35,528 nt of DNA, taken from contig JADHSW010000002.1 of the NCBI GenBank assembly GCA_016776705.1, positions 1 through 35,528 of the forward strand, given 5' to 3'. Position 1 is the stretch's first letter. Each line of letters begins with the position of its first letter. This document shows positions 19,181-27,025 of the stretch, one piece after another. The notes beneath the pieces are model-generated. The model had not been told where the DNA came from and did not search any database. It saw nothing but the letters and a program-made list of their open reading frames with translations. The DNA is from Rhodospirillales bacterium (GTDB taxonomy: Bacteria > Pseudomonadota > Alphaproteobacteria > Rhodospirillales > JABHCV01). The translations under genes and the position numbers were made by a program.

Positions 19181-20554
19181 TTAACGCGAAGCCAGTTTGA
19201 CAGGTAGCGCCAGCTGGGCGTACTGGCGGTCTATTTCCGTGCGCACGATCTGGAAGGCTGCGAGTTCCTTACCTTTGAGCTTGCGCCCGGATGGCATTTT
19301 AACCCTGAACGGGTTGACCTGACGGTCGGAACGCCTGATTTCATAGTGCAGGTGCGGTCCGGTGGAACGCCCTGTAGTGCCCACAAAGCCGATGATTTGA
19401 CCTTGTTTAACGCGGCGACCCTTGGCCGTGCCGACCCGGCTCATATGGCCATAAGCAGTAGTATATTCGGCGTTGTGACGGATGAGGACGAAATTGCCGT
19501 ATGCGCCTTTGCGTCCGGCGTATTCAACCGTGCCATTGCCTGCGGCGTAAATAGGGGTTCCGCGCGGGGCGGCGAAATCCAGGCCCTTGTGCATTTTGGT
19601 GTATCCCAAAACAGGGTGCGTGCGTTTGCCGAACCCGGACGACAAGCGGGCTCCGTCAATGGGGGTGCGCATTAACGCCTTCTTGGCGCTTTGACCTTTC
19701 TCGTCGAAATAATCGACATCACCGTCGTCCAGGGTATAGCGATAAATGGTGTGACGCTTACCGCTCAATTCCAGTGTTGCAAAAATCACATCACCATTGT
19801 GAACCGGTTTTCCTTCTTCATCGGAAAAACGTTCATACATCAACTCGAAGCCATCGCCGGTGCGAATATCACGCTGGAAATCCACATCCCATGAATAAAG
19901 TCGAATAAGTTCCGCGAGCACTGAATTTGGAACATTAACCTTGTTACCAGCCAGAAACAGGCTCTGATTGATGGTATTGGCGGCGCGGACGGGGTTGCTT
20001 GTCAGTGTGCGCTTTTCTCTGGCAGCGACAAAAGCATCATTTTTGGTCTTTTTTACAACGATCCTGTGTTCGAAATCAGGCAACAGGGACAGTCCAAGAA
20101 ACGTACCAGATGTCGCCGTGGCGGGATCACCCAGGGCGTTGGCGTCGGCCTGGAATGAAATGTCGATATTCTGCCCCTGGCGAATGCTGGATGGATTAAA
20201 GACTTTTTTCAACGCCTGAATAACCCCATTGGCGTCATCACGAGAAATTCCTGCCCGGTCCAGGATTGCGCTGATGGTGTCGCCGCGGTCAATCTTCATG
20301 GTGATGTGATAGGCGGGTGCCGGTTCCTGCGATGTGGCTGCGGGATATTCGCTTATCATGGCGGCGCGGGTGCACAAGGCGGCGGCGGCGGCTGGGTTGC
20401 CAAGCGAAATGGGAGCCATGGACAACGTCGTTTCGGCGTTTTCGGCACCCTGAAGCTGTGCAGACGCAGCCTTCGTCCGCTCGAGGACGAAATTAGCCGA
20501 CAGCAACACACCCGTGGTCAAAACCACGACCGCAAGAAGGCCTCTTAGGAACAT
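19181..20554 (-). CDS. M23-family zinc endopeptidase, membrane-anchored (peptidoglycan)
   Basis: Periplasmic LytM/M23 metallopeptidase that cuts peptide cross-links in peptidoglycan. An N-terminal TM or signal-anchor (FLRGLLAVVVLTTGVLLSA) is followed by a LysM/OapA-like region with IDRGDTISAILDRAGISRDD at about residues 85-140. An intermediate domain precedes the C-terminal M23 domain (about residues 310-410). All zinc and catalytic residues are visible: MHKGLDFAAP (HxxxD), GHMSRV and GPHLHYE (HxH). ATG 20554 was preferred over the track TTG start 30 nt upstream because it begins with the hydrophobic segment and has AGGAA close by, giving 457 aa. It resembles MepM/YebA-type cell-growth hydrolases. 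Confidence 0.93.
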   Translation of the reverse strand: MFLRGLLAVVVLTTGVLLSANFVLERTKAASAQLQGAENAETTLSMAPISLGNPAAAAALCTRAAMISEYPAATSQEPAPAYHITMKIDRGDTISAILDRAGISRDDANGVIQALKKVFNPSSIRQGQNIDISFQADANALGDPATATSGTFLGLSLLPDFEHRIVVKKTKNDAFVAAREKRTLTSNPVRAANTINQSLFLAGNKVNVPNSVLAELIRLYSWDVDFQRDIRTGDGFELMYERFSDEEGKPVHNGDVIFATLELSGKRHTIYRYTLDDGDVDYFDEKGQSAKKALMRTPIDGARLSSGFGKRTHPVLGYTKMHKGLDFAAPRGTPIYAAGNGTVEYAGRKGAYGNFVLIRHNAEYTTAYGHMSRVGTAKGRRVKQGQIIGFVGTTGRSTGPHLHYEIRRSDRQVNPFRVKMPSGRKLKGKELAAFQIVRTEIDRQYAQLALPVKLASR

Positions 20555-20765
20555 GGTTCCTGCTTTTCCTCGTTCAGTACCCAAGGGAGATTATCTTTCG
20601 TGACGCAAACTTCGGCCAAATATTCGCTTTGTTGATGAATTCCGTTTGGAAGATGTCAATTCCCAGGGTATCTGTCAAGTTTCTACAAGCCGATTCCATC
20701 AACAGAATCAATACTATCCGAGGATTAATTAACAAATCATGTTGCTGCATTTTTAAGGGGTGATC

Positions 20766-22187
20766 CTACGAGACCGATTTAGGTTCTTTTATCAGGGCCT
20801 TGGAGACCATCCAGATAAACATGATACCGCCAATAATGGCGATCAGCGCGCCAATACCATTCATGTACATGCCGATTTTAGCGCCAATTTCATCAAGGCC
20901 CTGGGAGTCCCCGGCTGTTTTGCGCGGGGTGCCGTAACCACCGGCCAGAAACAAGCCGATACAGGCAAAAAACTGGCCACCGCCAAACATGTAGATTTGG
21001 GCGTACAGGGCCTTGCCACGTTCCAATTCACGATCAAGCAAGGGTAGGATCAGACCATAGAACAGGCCCATGAAGCTCAGGTTAATACCCGCGATAACGC
21101 CGTGGTAATGGGCCGGGGTGCGGGTGTCGCCGCCGTCAACGAAAAGGCCAAGAAGGCCACCGGCAGCAAAAACCGTGGGTGAAAAAGCCAGGCACAGGAA
21201 TGCCGGATTGCTTAGGGGCCAGCCATTGCCCAGACTTTTTTGCTTCACCATGTCGATCAGCAAGGGAATGCCGAACAACATGGCTGGCAAGGCTAATCCA
21301 TATTGAAAATTGGTAAACATGGACCAGTATTTTTCGTGGACCGGGGCGTACTTCAGGGTTATTGAAATACCCATACCACCATAGACGACGAGGATGCTCA
21401 TTGCCGTCAAAATAAGTTGATTATCCTCGACAACGATGTCTTTCAGGGTTAGTCGGGCCAGCACATAAAGGGCGGTGATGAGCATCGCCGTGTTGGCGAA
21501 TTGCAGAATATGGCCGCCACCCCAGAACAGGCTTTCGTTGAATTCATAGGACAGATCTTCATCAAGCAGGGTTCCCGCCGCAATAGCGAAAGAAATCAAG
21601 GCGACGCCGAAAATAAGAGATCCGCACAGTGTGCCAAAGGGCAGGGGATTTTTCCAGCGCCCTTGAGAACCAGGCAGATTAAGCAAAAGCCGCAGCACCA
21701 TCAGGCCAAGGACCGCAGCCAGCAAGGCCAGACCCGAATAATAAAGCGGGTCGGTGATGGCTGGAATGTAATTGTTCAGGGTCGCTTCTCCGCGCTCCAT
21801 AAAGGCGGGAATAAACAGCAGCAGGCAACTGGCGTAGCCGCCGATCAGGGCCGGCTTTCCCAAACCCTGCAGGCGGGGGGCACCGTTGGAAATTCTGGTT
21901 GTCGAGATATTAAGCAGGCAACCGAACACGGCTTGGAACCAGACCACAAAGGAAAAGACGACATGAATGACCAGTCCCTTGTCGAAAAAATCCAGTGGTA
22001 GGGGCAAGACACCCTCAACACCGGGAATTCTGGAAACCGCGAGCAACAGGGCGAAGACCCCGGCCATCGCCAATGACAATACTGCCAATCCGGCCCATCC
22101 GCGTAATTCTCCGGTTTGAGCGGGCGTTCTGATGGCGGAAAGGCTTTCGAGAATGCCGATTTGGGCCGTTGCAGTTTCAGATGTCAT
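20766..22187 (-). CDS. Divergent heme-copper oxidase-like subunit I
   Basis: A 473-residue, roughly 12-TM protein related to COX1/CcoN/NorB. Heme-ligand positions are recognisable: a histidine in TM2 (KGLVIHVVFSFVVWF) and an HxH pair in TM10 (TPAHYHGVIAGINLS), matching HFH of canonical subunits. The TM6 CuB ligand may be the histidine of FWGGGHILQFANT. The TM7 His-His pair is not found; the aligned region reads GMGISITLKYAPVHEKYWSM. Late text GGYGTPRKTAG resembles the GMPRR loop. The start MTSETATAQ (complement of 22185-22187) falls just after the DUF420 stop and replaces 26 implausible residues. It is encoded with DUF420 and a microprotein directly downstream of the oxidase operon. It could be a nitric-oxide-reductase-like enzyme, a heme sensor or an assembly factor. 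Confidence 0.75.
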   Translation of the reverse strand: MTSETATAQIGILESLSAIRTPAQTGELRGWAGLAVLSLAMAGVFALLLAVSRIPGVEGVLPLPLDFFDKGLVIHVVFSFVVWFQAVFGCLLNISTTRISNGAPRLQGLGKPALIGGYASCLLLFIPAFMERGEATLNNYIPAITDPLYYSGLALLAAVLGLMVLRLLLNLPGSQGRWKNPLPFGTLCGSLIFGVALISFAIAAGTLLDEDLSYEFNESLFWGGGHILQFANTAMLITALYVLARLTLKDIVVEDNQLILTAMSILVVYGGMGISITLKYAPVHEKYWSMFTNFQYGLALPAMLFGIPLLIDMVKQKSLGNGWPLSNPAFLCLAFSPTVFAAGGLLGLFVDGGDTRTPAHYHGVIAGINLSFMGLFYGLILPLLDRELERGKALYAQIYMFGGGQFFACIGLFLAGGYGTPRKTAGDSQGLDEIGAKIGMYMNGIGALIAIIGGIMFIWMVSKALIKEPKSVS

Positions 22188-22192
22188 TGAGG

Positions 22193-22624
22193 TCAACCAG
22201 TAAAGGGATAGATATGAATGGCCATGGCATAGACGACGACGCCGGAGATAGAGACATACAGCCACAACGGCAGGGTCCAGCGGGCAAGGCGTTTGTGGGC
22301 GTCAAACTTGCCGCTAAAGGCGCGGTAGGCGAGAAAGGGAACAATGGGTGTCAGGATCACGGCACCCAGTACGTGGGCGATCAGGATGGCGAAATAGATC
22401 GGACGAATAACGCCTTCACCGCCAAATTTTGCGAGACCGGAATTCATGTGGTAATAGACATAAACAATCAGAAAAAGCACGGCCACGCCAAGGGCAGATA
22501 CCATCATCGCCTTGTGGCGAGTGCGATCGCCAATGCGGATAAAATAAAAACCGGTTAGCAGCATTGCGATGGTGGTGGAATTCAATCCGGCGAGAATATG
22601 GGGAAACGTTGTGATTTCGATCAT
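22193..22624 (-). CDS. DUF420 integral membrane protein
   Basis: A 143-residue four-TM protein. It starts with FPHILAGLNSTTIAMLLTGF, and HKAMMVSALGVAVLFLIVY and PIYFAILIAHVLGAVILTP follow, a pattern I recognise as DUF420 (YozB/CtaM-like). Family members are known as factors needed for heme-copper oxidase function in Gram-positive bacteria, where CtaM affects aa3 oxidase activity. Conserved histidines in TM segments (PHILAG, YYHMNS, AHVLGA) could bind heme or copper, which is inference. It follows the microprotein stop by 3 nt and precedes the oxidase-like gene by 5 nt, so the three form one transcription unit. Confidence 0.82.
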   Translation of the reverse strand: MIEITTFPHILAGLNSTTIAMLLTGFYFIRIGDRTRHKAMMVSALGVAVLFLIVYVYYHMNSGLAKFGGEGVIRPIYFAILIAHVLGAVILTPIVPFLAYRAFSGKFDAHKRLARWTLPLWLYVSISGVVVYAMAIHIYPFTG

Positions 22625-22627
22625 CGC

Positions 22628-22744
22628 TCAGGGGCCGTAGTTGATTATTTTATACATGATTGAAGCATACATAAGAATGGCAATGCCAAGTAAAATGCCA
22701 AAGATAAGCCATTTGTTGAATTTGGGCTTCGGGTTGTCAGTCAT
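22628..22744 (-). CDS. 38-aa single-TM microprotein
   Basis: Not in the ORF track because of its length. On the reverse strand ATG (complement of 22742-22744) is preceded by GGGAGCC about 5 nt upstream. The product begins MTDNPKPKFNKWLIFGILLG, continues with a hydrophobic helix and ends KIINYGP. It has a charged, proline-containing N-terminus, one TM helix of about 17-20 residues and a short tail. The stop lies 3 nt before the DUF420 start. Placement, ribosome binding site and helix character support a real gene resembling small oxidase subunits or CcoQ/CydX-like accessory peptides. FNKWLI-x-x-ILLG also occurs in subunit III of this cluster. Confidence 0.7.
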   Translation of the reverse strand: MTDNPKPKFNKWLIFGILLGIAILMYASIMYKIINYGP

Positions 22745-22800
22745 GAATGGCTCCCAAGCCAGATTAGTTTAGGGATTGCCGGGAATATAGGTCCGCTTTG

Positions 22801-22841
22801 GGCAAAAGAAAAGGCGGGAGTCGCATTGCGATTCCCGCCTT
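22801..22841 (-). terminator. Intrinsic terminator of the oxidase operon
   Basis: Arms AAGGCGGGA and TCCCGCCTT flank an inner segment that also pairs (GTCG with CGAT), giving about 13 bp of stem with one G-T pair. Read on the minus strand the stem is followed by TTTTCTTTTG. It lies 21 nt past the ctaD stop and ahead of the microprotein gene, so it separates or attenuates the two parts of the cluster. Confidence 0.88.
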
Positions 22842-22861
22842 CGACTTATGATCAAGAAACC

Positions 22862-24469
22862 TTACTTGTGGTAATCGTAAGGCGACCAGCCCGCGCTAAC
22901 CGTTACGGACTCGGTGAAGTTGCCAGGTCCCGGGGGGTTCGGTGCGTGGGTCCATTCAAGTGATCTGGAATTCCACGGGTTGGCCGGAGCCTTTTCGCCC
23001 GAGATTGCACACTTGATCCAGCCGTAAATCATGATGGCGACACCGGCGGCGGTAAGGAACGCACCCACCGTGGCGACTTCATGGTAGCCTTCGAACTGCG
23101 GGAACATTTCATAGTTCCAGTAGCGACGCGGCATGCCTTGCGGGCCGATGATAAACAAGGGCCAGAAGGTCAGATTGATGCCAGCGAAGTTCAGATAGAA
23201 CCCGATCTTCGCCATGCCGGTATCGGCCATGCGTCCGGTCATCTTGGGGAACCAGTAGTAGACGGCGGCAAACACCGCGTATGTCGAGAACAGCCCCATG
23301 ATGAAGTGGAAGTGAGCATGAATGAAAGAGGTTTCAGACAAATGCACCGTAAGCGAGGTCATGGCCAACGGAATACCCGTCAGGCCGCCAACCATGATCA
23401 GGTACAACATGGCAACACAGTACATCATGGCAACGTTGTAGGTGATTGCTGCCCGCCAAAGGGTACCCCACAAGGACATTACAACAAGGCCAACCGGGAC
23501 CGAAATCAACAGGGTTGAAATCATCATGCCGATACGAATCCAGTCCGGCATACCGGTGACATACAGGTGATGAATCCATACTTCACCACCGATGGCGACA
23601 ATGCCACCAATACCGCCATAAATGCAGACCTTGTAGTTGAAGACCGGATTCTTGGCCATGGTTGCGATGACTTCGAACATGATGCCCACAGCCGGCAGGA
23701 AAATAACGTAAACGGCCGGGTGCGAATAGAACCAGAAAAGGTTCTGGTACAAAAGCACATCGCCGCCAGCTGCCGGGTTAAAGAAGTGAGTGCCAAGATA
23801 TTTATCAAACAACAACAAGGTCACGGCGGCTGCCAGTACGGGAATGAAAACCAACTGCAGGACAAACGCTGCCAGGGTGGTCCAGACGAAGACATTGAGC
23901 TGGTTCCAGCCCATGCCCGGTGCCCGCATGTAAATCACTGTAACCAGGAAGTTGACGGCGCCCAGGATCGATGAGAAGCCAAGCAAGTGGACAGTAAACA
24001 CGTAGAACGATGTGTTCCCAGCCGTCGTCACCGCATAGGGCGGGTAGCCTGTCCACATTATGTCCGGGGTGTCGGGAATGACGATGCTGATCAATGCCAG
24101 GATAATGGCAAAGTAGAAAAGCCAGATGCTGAAGGCATTGATGCGTGGAAACGCCACATCGGGAGCGCCGATCATAAGTGGCAGGAAGTAATTTGCCGCA
24201 AACCCGGTCAGTCCCGGAATAAGGAACGCCAGGATCATGGCCGCACCGTGGAAGTAAAGCCACTCGTTGTAATCGGTGCCTGTTTCGATGAACTGGGCAC
24301 CAAGCTGTGCCTGTTCAAGGCGCATCATCAGGGCCATCATGCCGGCCACGGCGAAGGCGGCAATTGATCCAATCAGATACATGACGCCGATACGTTTGTG
24401 ATCGGTGGTGAAAATCCACTCTTTAAGGTTAAAACCTTCGTCAGCGTGGGTTGATGTTGCTGTACTCAT
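22862..24469 (-). CDS. ctaD: Cytochrome c oxidase subunit I
   Basis: Catalytic subunit of an A-family heme-copper oxidase (535 aa, 12 or more TM helices). Low-spin heme ligands lie in EWLYFHGAAMIL and HAHFHFIMG (the latter HxH also gives the high-spin heme ligand). CuB ligands lie in YSHPAVYVIFLP and VWIHHLYVTGMPDW. IGAPDVAFPRIN retains the D-channel aspartate and first asparagine. The glutamate of HPEVY is replaced (HPAVY) with YS before it, which is the A2-type pattern. The K-channel lysine position, FKTPMLW in canonical enzymes, appears as YNVAMMY here. GPQGMPRRY marks the A family. It is the last gene before the terminator. Confidence 0.95.
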   Translation of the reverse strand: MSTATSTHADEGFNLKEWIFTTDHKRIGVMYLIGSIAAFAVAGMMALMMRLEQAQLGAQFIETGTDYNEWLYFHGAAMILAFLIPGLTGFAANYFLPLMIGAPDVAFPRINAFSIWLFYFAIILALISIVIPDTPDIMWTGYPPYAVTTAGNTSFYVFTVHLLGFSSILGAVNFLVTVIYMRAPGMGWNQLNVFVWTTLAAFVLQLVFIPVLAAAVTLLLFDKYLGTHFFNPAAGGDVLLYQNLFWFYSHPAVYVIFLPAVGIMFEVIATMAKNPVFNYKVCIYGGIGGIVAIGGEVWIHHLYVTGMPDWIRIGMMISTLLISVPVGLVVMSLWGTLWRAAITYNVAMMYCVAMLYLIMVGGLTGIPLAMTSLTVHLSETSFIHAHFHFIMGLFSTYAVFAAVYYWFPKMTGRMADTGMAKIGFYLNFAGINLTFWPLFIIGPQGMPRRYWNYEMFPQFEGYHEVATVGAFLTAAGVAIMIYGWIKCAISGEKAPANPWNSRSLEWTHAPNPPGPGNFTESVTVSAGWSPYDYHK

Positions 24470-24496
24470 ATCAATAAAACTCCTTGGGCTTTGGCC

Positions 24497-25198
24497 TTAG
24501 CCTTCGGCCTGTTCAGCCAGCCATTTTTCGAATTCCTCGGGCGACACTGCTTCAACAGCCGTATACATTTCCGAGTGCGAGTTACCGCAGAATTCCCGAC
24601 ACGTGACGAGGGTTTCAACTGCTTCGATCGGGTTAAACCAGATGTAGGTAACCCGACCCGGCATGACATCTTCCGTCAGCCGGTAATAGGGCAAGCCGAA
24701 GGAATGGATGACGTCATCAGACGTCATCCGCAACACAACAGGAATTCCGATGGGTACTTTCAGTTCATCGGTCGTGGTGCCGTCTTCGTATTCAAACTCC
24801 CAGTACCACTGATAGCCTGTGACTTTAATTTCCATGGCGTCTTCGGGAACTGTGCGCTGATGCTCCCATACCGTCCAGCCCTTGGCGGCAAGGTACAAAT
24901 CGTCAGCCATGAAAATGGCTGCCGGGATCAGGGCCCAACCAATTGCGTTAGCTGTCGTCAAGGACTTTGCGGTCCCGACTTCATCCGGGCTTTTTGCCTT
25001 GAAGCGGATCAGCATGTAAATGGCTGCAACGATGAAAATCACACCGATAACGGTGATGTCGATCAACACCTCGTGCCAAAGTTCGTTCCAGTCGGCTCGC
25101 GTGTCGGGGGTATCTCCCGCCGCCGCAAATGCCGGTGTTGCGAGCAACAGGGATGCTGCGGCACCGTTAAGCACTGACATGATTTGCTTAAGTTTCAA
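24497..25198 (-). CDS. ctaC: Cytochrome c oxidase subunit II (CuA)
   Basis: Electron-entry subunit carrying the binuclear CuA centre. A signal peptide (about residues 1-25, ending TPAFA) is followed by two TM helices (IDITVIGVIFIVAAIYMLI and a second near NAIGWALIPAAIFMA) and the periplasmic cupredoxin domain. The aromatic electron-entry region is VTGYQWYWEFEYEDG. CuA ligands are visible in DDVIHSFGLP and CREFCGNSHSEM (C-x3-C-x3-H-x2-M). No fused cytochrome c domain is present, so the oxidase is aa3-like rather than caa3. Its start overlaps the end of the SCO gene by 11 nt, and ctaD begins 27 nt after its stop. Confidence 0.95.
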   Translation of the reverse strand: MKLKQIMSVLNGAAASLLLATPAFAAAGDTPDTRADWNELWHEVLIDITVIGVIFIVAAIYMLIRFKAKSPDEVGTAKSLTTANAIGWALIPAAIFMADDLYLAAKGWTVWEHQRTVPEDAMEIKVTGYQWYWEFEYEDGTTTDELKVPIGIPVVLRMTSDDVIHSFGLPYYRLTEDVMPGRVTYIWFNPIEAVETLVTCREFCGNSHSEMYTAVEAVSPEEFEKWLAEQAEG

Positions 25199-26027
25199 GT
25201 TTCTTCTCCCTCTCTCTTTGCCGGCGTCGGTAAAAAATTACCGATCCGGAGAACGCAGTAACTCCGAAGGTTAGTGAACCAACGGCGACAAATAATGGAA
25301 TGTTGTAGGTGTATCGACCTTCTTTGTAGTTGTAGCTGTAACAAAGGCTGGTCGCGAAATTAATGATCTCACTGGGTCTGAATTTACCCTGCTTGGCGTC
25401 GAAAACAGCCAGTTCGACGTCGTTTGACTCCACATTCAGTGAGTATAGAACACGAATGAGCCTGCCTTCGGCGGACAAGAAAAGGAAGGCGCCCGGATGG
25501 AAGAACGTCCGATCATGCGGTGACCAGAAGTATTTAAAGCCCAGTTTGTCAGCAAAAGGTTTGATTTGGTCGGGGTTCTTCATTGTGGCAAAGGTCCAGC
25601 CTTCGCCAACCTTTCTGGTTTCTTCAAGATGTTGCTTGAACACACCCAGTTTTTCCAGGCTGTCATGCTCGTCAAAGGAAATCGTCAGAACCTCGAAGTC
25701 TTTCCCCATTTTGATTTTACTAACGCCAGCAAGCCGGTCACGAAGATCGGCGTTGATGACGGAACAGCTGCCATCGCATGAATAATACGAAAGCACCAAA
25801 ATCAATGGCTTGCCCAGTTTCTCGGACAGTTTGAATTCTTTGCCGTTCTCGTCGATAAGGGAAATGCCTTTATCGACCTTGGCCCCGAGATGCTTCTGTT
25901 CGTCAATTTGGAAGACCGTCGGATCGATGTAGGATTCCGGCACACGGTTGTACTGCGCCTTTGCTGCGGTTGCAAAAAAGACGGAGCACAAAAGTATGCC
26001 TGTAATTGTATGTTGAACCCTCAGCAT
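25188..26027 (-). CDS. SCO1/SenC-family copper chaperone with C-terminal TM
   Basis: Thioredoxin-fold protein that delivers copper to, or reduces, the CuA site of subunit II. The start at MLRVQHTITGILLC (complement of 26025-26027) begins a signal peptide and gives 279 aa; the track start adds 35 residues that overlap the previous gene. Copper ligands are the CxxxC of YYSCDGSCSV and the histidine in TFFHPGAFLFL. A C-terminal TM helix (IPLFVAVGSLTFGVTAFSGS) with a basic tail RRRQRER is unusual relative to the N-terminally anchored SCO proteins. It lies between subunits III and II, in line with a role in CuA assembly. Confidence 0.92.
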   Translation of the reverse strand: MLRVQHTITGILLCSVFFATAAKAQYNRVPESYIDPTVFQIDEQKHLGAKVDKGISLIDENGKEFKLSEKLGKPLILVLSYYSCDGSCSVINADLRDRLAGVSKIKMGKDFEVLTISFDEHDSLEKLGVFKQHLEETRKVGEGWTFATMKNPDQIKPFADKLGFKYFWSPHDRTFFHPGAFLFLSAEGRLIRVLYSLNVESNDVELAVFDAKQGKFRPSEIINFATSLCYSYNYKEGRYTYNIPLFVAVGSLTFGVTAFSGSVIFYRRRQREREKKLET

Positions 26028-26059
26028 GGTTCTGATCCGTATTCCCCCGGAATTTTGTC

Positions 26060-26842
26060 TTACCAGAAGTAAATTTGTGAAACGACGAAGAACCAGACGA
26101 CGTCCACAAAGTGCCAGTAAACAGAGGCACAAACGACAAAGGCATGGTTTGTCTTGCCCTTTAGCGCGGGGATCAGGACAGCAACAAATGTCGCCAGACC
26201 AATAAATACGTGGGACGCATGGAAGCCGGTGATCGAATAGAACGCCGAACTATATGCATTGGTTTCGGGAACGAAGCCTTCATGGATGAGGTGCTGGTAT
26301 TCATAAACTGTGCAACCCAGGAACAGGGTACCAAGCAAAATGCTGATAATCAGCCACTTGTTAAAGCCACCATTATCCTTGTTGTCCAACTTCACTTCCG
26401 CGACATGCATGGTTAAACTGGACGAAACCAGGATCACCGTCATGATCAACGGGATCGTCGTGTTGATGTCGGGCGTGCCTTCGGGTGGCCAGTTGTTGCC
26501 TGCGCTCAGACGCATCATCCAGTAACTGGCGAACAAGCCCAGGAAGATGAAAATTTCTGAAACAATGAAGATGGGCAAGCCGACGATGGAAACACCGACC
26601 ACAAGGTTTTCATGGCTCATGCCTTCCTGGACCCATTTTGCAACACCGGCAAGGATTAGCGGAACGCCAAGACCTGCACCGATGATGGTCATCATCTGGT
26701 TTTCGTAAACAAAATATCCGGAAAAGCCGATTGGAACCAACATGAAGATACCGGCGACAAGCACCAATGGCGCCCAACTGGTTTCCCAATGATGTTCGTG
26801 TTGGGTACCACCTGTGTGGGCGACTTCGGATTCTACTGACAT
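26060..26842 (-). CDS. ctaE: Cytochrome c oxidase subunit III
   Basis: Seven-TM structural subunit that stabilises the catalytic core. Family motifs are IVSEIFIFLGLFASYWMM with the conserved glutamate, ITGFHASHVFIGLATF and VYWHFVDVVWFFVV. The first TM (about residues 24-45) is followed by a short loop as in seven-helix forms; length is 260 aa. GGGGAA lies 6 nt before the ATG. It is the first gene of the leftward operon subunit III, SCO, II, I, which differs from the common order II, I, assembly factor, III. No heme O/A synthase or CtaG gene is present in the window. Confidence 0.94.
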   Translation of the reverse strand: MSVESEVAHTGGTQHEHHWETSWAPLVLVAGIFMLVPIGFSGYFVYENQMMTIIGAGLGVPLILAGVAKWVQEGMSHENLVVGVSIVGLPIFIVSEIFIFLGLFASYWMMRLSAGNNWPPEGTPDINTTIPLIMTVILVSSSLTMHVAEVKLDNKDNGGFNKWLIISILLGTLFLGCTVYEYQHLIHEGFVPETNAYSSAFYSITGFHASHVFIGLATFVAVLIPALKGKTNHAFVVCASVYWHFVDVVWFFVVSQIYFW

Positions 26843-27020
26843 AGATATTCCCCCGTGAACGTAAACGCTTCTCTGTCACTTTTTTTCACAAGAAAGCCAT
26901 TCAGCCAAAGCTCAAAAAAGTAAAAACATAAATGCGTAACAATTAAGTCCTAAATTAATGGACACTATGTAACATTATTCCAATTCTTAATAGCGTATAC
27001 TCATATGGTGAAACAACCCA
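26843..27020. other. AT-rich upstream region of the oxidase operon
   Basis: No gene seen. The region is distinctly AT-rich and must hold the promoter of the leftward oxidase operon. I could not identify a convincing -35/-10 pair or an FNR-type TTGAT-N4-ATCAA box. Confidence 0.4.
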
Positions 27021-27025
27021 TGAAT

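Noticed and set aside
20654-20678. Two TTGACA hexamers (minus strand) upstream of the M23 peptidase gene
   Set aside because: Neither has a recognisable -10 at 16-18 nt, so no promoter is called although one may exist.
20745-20765. Minus-strand sequence resembling the 3' end of 16S rRNA (TAGGATCACCCC)
   Set aside because: Only about a dozen bases match and they follow the stop of the oxidase-like gene; no rRNA context.
23081-24367. Several + strand ORFs of 126-145 aa opposite ctaD
   Set aside because: His/Gln-rich antisense shadows of a strongly conserved membrane protein.
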